Assembly: GCA_019241525.1 (NCBI GenBank)
Contig: JAFAWY010000117.1
Location: forward strand, 42,970 to 106,969
DNA length: 64,000 nt
Source of the DNA: Pseudonocardiales bacterium
GTDB lineage: Bacteria; Actinomycetota; Actinomycetes; Mycobacteriales; Pseudonocardiaceae
Reading direction: 5' to 3'
Shown here: positions 51,969 through 60,467 of the stretch, one piece after another
Layout of the letters: the number at the start of each line of letters is the position of its first letter
How positions within the stretch are numbered: position 1 is the stretch's first letter
Made by a program: the position numbers and the translations under genes
The notes under the pieces: generated by a model
What the model saw: only the letters and a program-made list of their open reading frames with translations
The model's database searches: none
Told to the model about the DNA's origin: nothing

Positions 51969-53623
51969 TGGGGCGCACTCTCCTCAGGTTGCGTGGCCAG
52001 AACAAGCTTTTCTTGAATCGTCCCGTCTGGCCGCATCTGCAAAAGTGGCGCATCCAGGGGGATATTCGTAACAGGCAAAGTCAAGGCGAATTCATTCAGC
52101 CGCATCCTCTTGAATTCACGTCGCCGTGACTCCGCTAGGCGCACGTAGTCATCGAAACCCGCCACCGAACTTATGCGTTCCGTAACGGCGGCGAGATAAG
52201 ATTCGATTCGAGATGCGAATACATTCTGCCACTCGCTCTCGGCCAGTTCCCAATTTGCCTTGAATTCTGCTTCTGGGCTATCGGCGGGGTGACCGTCGGC
52301 CGCCTTTGATATTACCGCCGCTATTTGTTGCGACAGGCCACCGGCCGCCGGGTCCAATGTGGCTGCGGTCGGCATGTACTGGAACAGCGTGGCGCGCGCC
52401 GGACTGAACACAGGATTTGGAAAGTCGACCATGAGCACGCTAGCCGCAAAATGCGCGGTTAGAATTCCGGTCGTCACCATCTGTCTAATCACATCAATAT
52501 CTTCAAACGCCGCCTCGGGTACAACGAAAGCAAAAAATGCATCCCCAGGTTGACGGAAATCGTCCTGCACCAGCGCGAAATCGTATCGGGCCAAACTATC
52601 AGCGTAGAGCTTTCCCGTGACGCTTGGGACAGCGGAGTCTACTGGGATATTCAGCGGTGGGTTGACGAGAACATCTGCGTTGAACCAGAAACCTAACGGC
52701 AACAACAACGTGGCGGAGGGAGCCGTAGCCGCTGTACTGCTGGCCACAATGGTGCTGGCGAGATTCACCGTGGTTGTCGTACACAACTGACGCAACAACC
52801 AGTCGGAATTGGGGATCTCGCGGTCAGTAGTTACCGCATGCTTGAGCCGCGCGCGAGTCCATCGGCTAATGCCGGCTCGTACAATGTTTTCAAGCTCCTC
52901 CGCGCCCGATAGCGATTGGTAAAGAGGATTCTGTCGCAGTGGGTCATCGTCGGCCAGCTGGATTGTCGCGTTCATCGACTGCCAATTTAACCAGGGCTGT
53001 TTGAGCTCCTTCATGACCAGGCTGCCATTGACGTGACTGTCAAAACACCCATAACCCCGCGACGGGGAGGCGAGCGCATGGTAAGAATTTCCAGCCCATA
53101 CCCACGTTCCAGAAACACGCATATAGTAGTTGAACAGTCCAGCCCGGTCATCCCAGCCGGCAACTTGCAGGAAAACCGCCGCAGGATCGCCGACGGCACC
53201 TGTACTAATCGCCAAATCAGCGTCGGACGATTTTCCCCGAACAATCGCAAAGCGTACATCACGATGCAACGATGAAGCCCGATCCGGTGATATCTGGCCG
53301 GCCTCGCTAATCATAAAAGATGACTGCCGAGGAACCATCCCAGCCGCATCAAGCTCACTCAGAAGCGCACCGGCAGTCAGGGGAAACTTTCCCTGACCGA
53401 GGAGAGCTCCCATCGGATCGGCAAGCTGAGCAATCTCCGACGAGGACATGATACTGAAATCCGAATCCGCGCCCATAACAAAACGGTAAAGGGTGCGCGG
53501 TTTCAGCATTTCCAGGTCGATGTTTTCAGCCAGCGTCACTACCGCGTGCTCTGACCACGCGGTAGCACGTCGCCGAGGACCAATGCGAAACCAGTCACGC
53601 ACAATATCCTCGCTTCGCGTCAT
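51965..53623 (-). CDS. Large protein of unknown function, operon partner (552 aa)
   Basis: The start at 53623 is decided by GAGGAGG six bases upstream. The frame extends to 53698 without support. The 552-residue protein has no signal peptide or membrane segment. Visible blocks are SEDIVRDWFRIGPRRRATAWSE, PRQSSFMISEAGQISPDRA, VFLQVAGWDDRAGLFNYYMRV followed by TWVWAGNSYHAL, and a C-terminal coiled stretch EFKANWELAESEWQNVFASRI. GWDDRAGLFNYYMR-SG-WVWAGNS looks like a beta-propeller or lectin-like strand set. I do not recognise the family. It is coupled to the next gene by ATGA and preceded by the HELCEA pseudogene on the same strand. Confidence 0.68.
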   Translation of the reverse strand: MTRSEDIVRDWFRIGPRRRATAWSEHAVVTLAENIDLEMLKPRTLYRFVMGADSDFSIMSSSEIAQLADPMGALLGQGKFPLTAGALLSELDAAGMVPRQSSFMISEAGQISPDRASSLHRDVRFAIVRGKSSDADLAISTGAVGDPAAVFLQVAGWDDRAGLFNYYMRVSGTWVWAGNSYHALASPSRGYGCFDSHVNGSLVMKELKQPWLNWQSMNATIQLADDDPLRQNPLYQSLSGAEELENIVRAGISRWTRARLKHAVTTDREIPNSDWLLRQLCTTTTVNLASTIVASSTAATAPSATLLLPLGFWFNADVLVNPPLNIPVDSAVPSVTGKLYADSLARYDFALVQDDFRQPGDAFFAFVVPEAAFEDIDVIRQMVTTGILTAHFAASVLMVDFPNPVFSPARATLFQYMPTAATLDPAAGGLSQQIAAVISKAADGHPADSPEAEFKANWELAESEWQNVFASRIESYLAAVTERISSVAGFDDYVRLAESRRREFKRMRLNEFALTLPVTNIPLDAPLLQMRPDGTIQEKLVLATQPEESAPQ

Positions 53624-53731
53624 TCTTACCTCCTCGAGGTGAACTATTCGGCGGACTAATACGCACGACGCCTGAGTGCAATAAGCGGCGTACGCCACTC
53701 CACGACTCCGACCCGCGGTTCACGTCACCGT

Positions 53732-54524
53732 TTAAATGCATTCGCCTTTAGCGTTCGACCATTCAAGCTGCACGGTGTAGTCACCCAACTTCTTTGTTTT
53801 CCACGCACAGATATCACCAATTTTCTCCATTAACATCGTCGTATCAACCTTGTCCTGGTATGGGGTCTGCGACCGCCTCGCACAGCTCATGCGAGCTGGT
53901 CGACGTCAACGCATCAAACGTCGCCAAACCGCCCAGGCAGCCAGCACAACCGGGGTAAGGCATTGCCGCATAGAACATCTGCCCATTAATGGTGTCGTGG
54001 TACCCACAGAAGGCTTGACACGATCTCGAGCCACCCTGAGCCACAGCTACGCCAGGTGGCAGATAAATAAAATACAGCATATTCGAACTCGGCCGTGGGA
54101 AGGCGGCGTTAGTTGCGATCTCCTGCTGAAGCGTATGTTGAATTGCCTGGTCAGTAACGATACGTCCAAGCTTTGGTGAGGCGATCGTGACGGTGCCTAC
54201 ACGTTGGCCGTGGCCAATGGTTACCCGATCCGTGCTGTACTCCGCGAGTTGATCCATCAAAGCACTGGTCAACACGAAGTCGAAGAAACCATTAATTTTT
54301 GTAGCCAGGTCAGATAATGGAGCGTCTTGCCACGCCGCACCCCAGAAAACGGTGAACACCTCGACGTTGGCAAGGAGCGGGCCCCCACGGTAACTCAAAT
54401 GCGGTGAGACGGCCGGAGCGACACCCTCTAGCGGCCGCACTGTCTCTTCCGGTACGTAGAGCGGAACAATACGAATGAGGTCACCGCGCCCCGGCAGTAC
54501 CGCGCGCTCGGCTCCTGCAGTCAT
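53732..54524 (-). pseudogene. HELCEA-motif protein, broken by a nonsense codon and a frameshift
   Basis: The intact part, from ATG 54524, gives 226 residues: LSYRGGPLLANVEVFTVFWG, then CGYHDT, MPYPGCAGCLGG and SSHELCEAVADPIPGQG, then a TGA at 53844-53846. Reading through it as Trp (GWYDD) and removing one A from the run at 53819-53825 restores NGEIGDICAWKTKKLGDYTVQ and LEWSNAKGECI, ending at TAA 53732. The same ending pattern (HELCEA...GWY...GEIGDI...QLQWSN) occurs in the gene at 57085-58179, so the two are paralogues. Two independent lesions make decay likely, unless the sequence is faulty. The HELCEA motif may be a metal or protease-like site. The function is unknown. Confidence 0.75.
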
Positions 54525-54922
54525 GATCGTGATCCACTTCGGTCGCAGCTCACAGGCAGGGTGGCGGCCCAGAAACGTCCGCCCGCACTGCTTAGAGGCG
54601 AGGCCTGCGAAGGCTGATACATCGCACGGCTGGTCAGCGGGGACGCTGTCAAACCTAAGGTGACACCACCGAGGCTTCCCACTACCGACGGCACTGTCGA
54701 GTTGGCCGGTGGCGTAGATCTCTGGCGGCGTTGGGGTAACCAGATGACGTCGACGCTGCAGGCCGAGAAGATCCCGGTGTCCGGCGACTGGGTGGTGACG
54801 GCGCCGAAGGTATCAACGCAGCGACGGACCACTCCTTATCGCAAGCAACACGGGTGGGCAGCTGACCGTCGGCACGCACCGATTCCGCCAAGCCTGCCTG
54901 CTACCAGTTCGTGAGGAGTCAG
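54525..54922. promoter_or_regulatory. Divergent promoter region of the oxidase/ferritin-like locus
   Basis: About 400 bases between the minus-strand operon (HELCEA pseudogene onwards) and the plus-strand oxidase gene. No gene is supported. Both promoters are expected here, but no boxes or operator palindrome could be placed. Confidence 0.4.
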
Positions 54923-57074
54923 ATGATGCAGCAGTCGCCAGTTCATCAAGTTCAGGACCTTGCATCCGGGGGAGTCAGCGCAGACGATCCTGCTTGGGGC
55001 CGTCTGGGGCGGTGGAATCCAGTGTTGAACTTACCGAACGTAGCGATTCACACCCACGTACTACCCAATGGTAAGGTTCTTTTTTGGGGACGGCGGGATC
55101 GACCTGACGGCTCGCTCAATGAACACGAGTGCACGCCACAGCTGTGGGATCCTCGAACTGGGGAAATTAATTCGACGCCTCAGCCGCAGCTCGCGGACGG
55201 CACAAAAGTTAACCTGTTCTGCTCGGGACATGCCTTCCTCCCAGATGGCCGGCTGCTGGTCGCCGGCGGGCATATCACTGATAGTAACGGTCTTAACCAA
55301 GCGTGTGTCTACGATTTCCAGACCAATTCCTGGACAGCTCTTCCGCTGATGAATCAGGGCCGATGGTATCCGACCGCCACGGCGCTCGCCGACGGCCGCA
55401 TTCTCGTGCTGTCGGGCAGCTTCATTAAAGACGGCATGACGATGATAAACGATCTGCCACAAATTTGGGATGGTCAACACTGGGAATCGGCCGAGCATTT
55501 CGTTGGCCTTCCGCTATACCCGCGCGTGCACGTCGGACCGGACGGGCAGGTATTCATGTCCGGAACGAATGCGCAGACGTACCTGCTCAACACCGGTGAA
55601 ACGGGTACCTGGACGCCACTACCACCACCCGGGGGGATACGACGGAACGGAGTGCGCGAGTACGCGCCCTCGGTAATGTACGATGTCGGAAAAGTTATTT
55701 ACATCGGTGGCGGCAACAGCGGGACCCACCGACGCACCTACTGCTGCGGCAGAGGTCATCGATCTCGGTGTGAATCCACCGGCGTGGCGTGAAGTCGCAG
55801 GGATGCACTTTGCCCGGCGCCAGCATAACGCGACGATTCTGCCGGACGGAACCGTGCTGGTGACCGGTGGCACCAGGGGACCAGGCTTCAACGATCTCTC
55901 ACCTGGTAGCCCTGTCCATGCTGCCGAACTATGGAATCCAGCAACGGAAGAATGGACACAACTGGCTCCCGAAGACATCGATCGCTGCTACCACTCGACG
56001 GCCGTACTCCTCCCAGATGCCACAGTACTCAGCGCAGGCAGCGGCGAGTTCGCAGTCGGCAGCGGGGCAAACGATTCTCGGGACAGTCACCGCAATGCGC
56101 AGGTGTTCCACCCACCTTACCTCTTCCACGGTCCACGTCCGGAAATCACCTCTGCTCCCGAGAAAGTGGATTACGGTCAGGTCTTCTCGCTTGAGGTCTC
56201 AGGGCCCGCTCTAGGACGGATCACCTGGATAAAACTTCCGTCAGTGACGCACGCCTTCGATCAGAACCAGCGGATCAACTTTCTGCGGTTTAGCGTGGAT
56301 CACGACAAGGCGACTGTCAGCGCGCCCGAACGGCCAGAGATCTGCCCGCCTGGGCACTACATGCTCTTTGCTATCAGCCAGGCCGGGGTTCCCTCGCTTG
56401 CTCGAATCATTCAAATTGGCTCATTACCATCACAGCACCCTGAGGCTGTGCCCCCGATAATGGCCGAGGAGGGAGCTCAGATTATTCCTACCGGAAAGAC
56501 GCGCACCGAGACACTCGATGAAGCAATAAGGAGCCACGCGACAGGTACCCACGTAACGATTGGCTTGACCACCAAATGCCCTTATGGCCTTGGGGCGTGT
56601 TGGGCTGGAGCCTACGAGGCCCTGAAGGGACTCAATAGGGTTGCGGCCGTCCGCCCGATTGCCAATCCCAAAGACTCGACAGCCGAGGTCTACCTGCGCG
56701 ATAAAGGACTTCCCGATCTTCATAATTGGATTAAACAATTCGCGGGCAGAGCCAACCGAAGTTACGATTTCCGCGGGGTCGAGGTCACTCTCGTTGGTAG
56801 CATTCGAGCGCAAAATGGAACTCTGCAACTAACTGGTGACTCCCTTGAACGGCCAGTAACACTGATGCCACTTCAGCAAGACCTGAAGGTGCAATGGGAC
56901 CATCAGGACAGAAGAGTCCAAGACTCCACCAGTGACGAGTTGAACGCATATATGCAGCTAGAAACCAGGTATCACAACCGTGCCGGTGGGATGGACTCGG
57001 TACGGGTCACCGGGCCACTGACGATGACCGAAGCTAAAGAATACGTCTTGTACGTTCGACACTTTGCACGGTAA
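54923..57074 (+). pseudogene. Galactose/glyoxal oxidase-like copper-radical oxidase with one frameshift
   Basis: Two frames join at GGG 55721-55723, where one extra G breaks the reading; removing it gives one protein of about 716 residues. Kelch-propeller and DUF1929 features are clear, and all expected copper-site residues are present: the cross-linked Cys in FCSGHAFLPDGRLLVAGG, Tyr in RWYPTATAL, the Tyr-His pair in CYHSTAVLL and the distal His in THAFDQNQR. The start is near 54923 (GAGGAG upstream). After the DUF1929 domain a further 200-residue domain follows (THVTIGLTTKCPYGLGAC onward), not part of standard oxidases. It would oxidise an alcohol or aldehyde, making H2O2. No signal peptide is visible. 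Confidence 0.8.
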
Positions 57075-57084
57075 GTAACCGCGC

Positions 57085-58179
57085 GTGCCGTCGCCCCGAC
57101 TATTCAGGCAAGCATCCCGTTGGTCCGATCGGGCGGCAGACCGGAGAGTAAGTATCAACGAAGCCATGCTCGGACTCTTGCAGCGGGGAGATCGACAACT
57201 CGACGCATTCGCAGGAAGGTTTCCCATGACATCGAAAATTGGCTACCGCCCGCTCAACGTGGTCTTACGGCCACAGTCCCCTGCCCTTGACGCTTATGCA
57301 CAACAAGCCGGTGTCTCCAGCGATGCCATCGCCACCGGCTTTCGGCCGCACCCCGACCTCGACCTCACTTTTCACGGCGGTCACATCATTAAAGACCTCG
57401 TGTTCGTCAACCGCTACCTGGGCGGAGCGGCAGCATGGAACGATTCCGATCGAACGAATATCGACTCCGCGCTCGAAAAAGTGCTGACCGATCCGGGTTT
57501 AGAAAATATCATCGCCCAATATTTCTTCGGGCAGCCCATCAGTACAACCATGCTGCCCTCGCAGTTTATTAACCACAGGGTCGGTAGGCGGTTGTTCAAA
57601 GATCAGGCTGAGGCCCTGGTGAAAGAGGAAGCCGCTAGCGGTGCGCTGCGAGACACCGACCCGGCCAGCACGGTCTTGTGCCTTATGTTGCCACGCGGGG
57701 TGGTACTGGTAGACGGCAACAGCGATGGGAGTGAGGCAGAATCACCGCACGCCAAAGCTGTGCTCGTCGATGACGACCAAGCCGACTCGAAGCACGGGCT
57801 TGGCGGCTACCACGGTTCCGTTAACGTCGACGGGCAATCGGTTTACTATGCGGTCGGCGTCTACTCCGAGGGTGACAACGGAATCGTCGCTTTCGACAAA
57901 CCGTGGAAAAATGTGGTAGCGACTTTCTACCATGAGCTTTGCGAAGCTCGCACCGACCCGGACGTTGGAGAAGTAATCCGAACGGGCAATGACAGACTCC
58001 TCGGCTGGTACTCCGAAAATGCTGGCGAAATTGGTGACATTCCGATGTCGCTGGCTGGTGGAGATCTCTCCAGTGTCATGCAAGAAGTCAAGCTCGAAGA
58101 CGGCAGTATCGAGCCGATACAGCTCCAGTGGTCCAACAAGGTTCACGGCCCTGAGGGTCCCGACTCGGCTTCGAACTAA
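57085..58179 (+). CDS. HELCEA-motif protein, intact paralogue
   Basis: This 364-residue protein starts at GTG 57085, ten bases after the oxidase stop, so it is in the same transcription unit. The N-terminal 45 residues are variable. Then come VNRYLGGAAAWNDSDRTNIDSAL, LCLMLPRGVVLVDG, GGYHGSVNVDGQSVYYAVGVY and FYHELCEARTDPDVGEV, ending GWYSENAGEIGDI and PIQLQWSN. It shares its C-terminal layout with the pseudogene at 53732-54524, although the N-terminal halves differ. HELCEA is not a canonical HExxH, so calling it a peptidase would be guesswork. Two paralogues on either side of the oxidase suggest a recurrent partner of that enzyme. Confidence 0.65.
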   Translation: MPSPRLFRQASRWSDRAADRRVSINEAMLGLLQRGDRQLDAFAGRFPMTSKIGYRPLNVVLRPQSPALDAYAQQAGVSSDAIATGFRPHPDLDLTFHGGHIIKDLVFVNRYLGGAAAWNDSDRTNIDSALEKVLTDPGLENIIAQYFFGQPISTTMLPSQFINHRVGRRLFKDQAEALVKEEAASGALRDTDPASTVLCLMLPRGVVLVDGNSDGSEAESPHAKAVLVDDDQADSKHGLGGYHGSVNVDGQSVYYAVGVYSEGDNGIVAFDKPWKNVVATFYHELCEARTDPDVGEVIRTGNDRLLGWYSENAGEIGDIPMSLAGGDLSSVMQEVKLEDGSIEPIQLQWSNKVHGPEGPDSASN

Positions 58180-59097
58180 ACATTCCACGCCGTTGGTCCA
58201 GGCCCGCGCGACAACCGTTTCGAGACATTCCTGGAATCGGTCGTCATAAGGATTGAGCGTGTGCTGTTTCGACCGCCGCCCGCAGTCGGGCGTTTGGGCG
58301 GCACGGCTACCCCAATGGATAGCTACCGATGGCCGGAGGATCCGACTGTGCACGGAGGCGATTCTCTCCCCCATCGAGCACACTGCCATAACCGCCAGGG
58401 CCACATCGTGGCCGGCGCCGCCGTCGTGTGCGCCGACGGCGGCTTGGCGCGCTGAAGCAACGGCTTCGACCTTCTCCACCTGCGTGACGTGCTCGCCGGG
58501 GACCTCACCGTAGGGGAAGCGCTCGAACGCGCTGAGCACCACCGGCCTATAAGGCCGTAGCTGTCACAATGCACTGCTCCCGGCTGATCGAAGACGTCAC
58601 TGCCGACGTAGTGCTGCCAGCTGACACCTCCGTAGCGCAAACCGAGTCGCATTGGCGCGTTAAGTTCGATGCGCCATTGTGAGCGCAACGTATCAAGCAT
58701 GTAGCGACGGACCTCTCTTATGCGGGGACGCCAGCAGGAGCACAGTGCCGACGCTGGGGTGCCCGACTTAGTGGAGGTATTTGTGCATGATCTACAACAA
58801 AATCCACTGATACAAGCCACTGCTAGGCTACGCGCCCCGCTGGTCACGGTGCGCTCGAAGGCTCGCTATGCGCTCGCGGTCATAGGATTGCATTGTCATC
58901 GGCTACTCACAAACCTCTTTGCCAGCCCAAGGAGTACGGGTCGAGATCCGTCTTGTGGCGCCCGGCCTCTACCTGGCGTCGTGTGGCTCTGGTGCCGTCG
59001 CGTTGGCTGGTTCAGGCTGCGCGCCACCCAAAGCCACTAATGAAATCTGATGTGAGCAAAAAATTCTTATATCTGACGAAAAGATCGGAAGCATACC
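58180..59097. other. Gene-free stretch, possibly decayed coding DNA
   Basis: About 900 bases. A minus-strand frame within 58323-58700 reads protein-like (RYMLDTLRSQWRIELNAPMR, LRYGGVSWQHYVGSDVF) but neighbouring frames interrupt it, and no start or family is identifiable. It may be a degraded gene. The promoter and ribosome-binding site (GGAAG) of the next gene are at the right end. Confidence 0.4.
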
Positions 59098-60438
59098 ATG
59101 AATTCACCGGCTCTAGCTGACGTGACAGCTTCGGCGCAGCCAACGTGGCGGGTCACCAACGCACCTGTGGCCAGCTCGCGCACCGACGATATCTGGTTTA
59201 TTGACGCACGGCGCGGCTGGGCAGTGAACAGCAATGGGCAAATTGTGCACACCGAGGATGGCTTCACGACTTGGAAGGAGCAACTCCATGACCCGGAAGT
59301 CTATTTCCGGTGTGTCGGTTTTGCATCCGAGGCCCGTGGTTGGGTTGGGACGCTGACCGCGAATAAACGCATGTTCGAGACTTTCGACGGGGGCATCAGC
59401 TGGAGCGTTGTCGAGGGTCTTCCCTCGCTCGCACCGTCGGCCATTTGTGGCCTTTCCGTCGTGAATGAGTCGGTTGTGTACGCATCCGGTACCAATTTCC
59501 CCAACCGGCCCACGCGAATGATACGGACGGTCGATGGCGGTGCCAGTTGGCAGGCCTGGGACATGTCACCGCATGCGACCTTGCTGGTGGACACCTACTT
59601 CACCGACGCCGACCACGGCTGGGTAGTGGGCGGGAAAGCAACTGTCGCCAACCCGACGCGCAACGATGTCCGCGCGGTGGTGTTACGCACCGAGGACGGC
59701 GGGCGAACCTGGGAGAACCGGGCCGCCGCACTTGGTGATCACCTTCCCCTCGGCGAGTGGGGCTGGAAGATCCAGTTCTTGACCGATCGGATCGGTTACG
59801 TCTCGTTGGAAAGCTTCACGCGCGCTGCCATCCTCAAGACAACCGACGGTGGGGACTCCTGGACCCGGATCGAGATCCATGATCCCCAGGGCAACGCCAA
59901 CCTTGAAGGCGTCGGGTTCATTGACGAAAACACTGGCTGGGTGGGCGGTTGGGGATCAGCCACCTTCCAGGAGGGTTTCAGCAGCTCAACTGTGGACGGG
60001 GGCGAGAGCTGGCAGAACGCCGACGAGATCAAGTTTATCAATCGTTTCCGGTTTTTTCACCAGCCAGTGATCGTGGGATACGCGTCGGGTCGCACGGTTT
60101 ACCGGTACTCCGCTGAGCCCGTTGCGGCACCCCATGAGATCGCCTCACTAGAAAAGCTGCACTTGCTCGCCGACAACACTCCGCAGAGCGGCACAGCACC
60201 GATGCGGATTTCGCTCACTATTCCCGACGGCGCTGACCGGTTAACCGTCGATATCTGGGACCGATTTGGGGAGCATGTCCGTCAACTGATCGATGAGACG
60301 CAGCCCGCAACCGGACTACGCACCGTTGATTGGGATGTCACCGACGACACCGGATCCCCTCTGGAAGGTGGCAGTTTCCTGCTCCGAGTGACGGTGGACG
60401 ACCGATCCGAAAGCCAGATCGTGCATGTGACGCGTTGA
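59098..60438 (+). CDS. Ycf48/BNR-type beta-propeller with FlgD-like C-terminal domain
   Basis: A 446-residue protein with repeated BNR/Ycf48 strands: RRGWAVNSNGQIVHTEDGFTTW, RGWVGTLTANKRMFETFDGGISW, TVDGGASW, HGWVVGGK with VLRTEDGGRTW, ILKTTDGGDSW and NTGWVGGWG with STVDGGESW. These give a seven-bladed-type propeller over about residues 25-340. Residues from about 365 form an Ig-like FlgD-type domain (RISLTIPDGADRLTVDIWDRFG, GGSFLLRVTV). There is no signal peptide. Ycf48-like proteins act as assembly factors. Here the gene lies 30 bases before the ferritin-like gene, so it may help that protein. Confidence 0.82.
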   Translation: MNSPALADVTASAQPTWRVTNAPVASSRTDDIWFIDARRGWAVNSNGQIVHTEDGFTTWKEQLHDPEVYFRCVGFASEARGWVGTLTANKRMFETFDGGISWSVVEGLPSLAPSAICGLSVVNESVVYASGTNFPNRPTRMIRTVDGGASWQAWDMSPHATLLVDTYFTDADHGWVVGGKATVANPTRNDVRAVVLRTEDGGRTWENRAAALGDHLPLGEWGWKIQFLTDRIGYVSLESFTRAAILKTTDGGDSWTRIEIHDPQGNANLEGVGFIDENTGWVGGWGSATFQEGFSSSTVDGGESWQNADEIKFINRFRFFHQPVIVGYASGRTVYRYSAEPVAAPHEIASLEKLHLLADNTPQSGTAPMRISLTIPDGADRLTVDIWDRFGEHVRQLIDETQPATGLRTVDWDVTDDTGSPLEGGSFLLRVTVDDRSESQIVHVTR

Positions 60439-60467
60439 ATACCGGATAAACGAGAAATGGTTACCCG

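Noticed and set aside
57742..58542. Minus-strand frame of 266 codons
   Set aside because: Mostly antisense to the HELCEA gene; the remainder lacks a domain or start.
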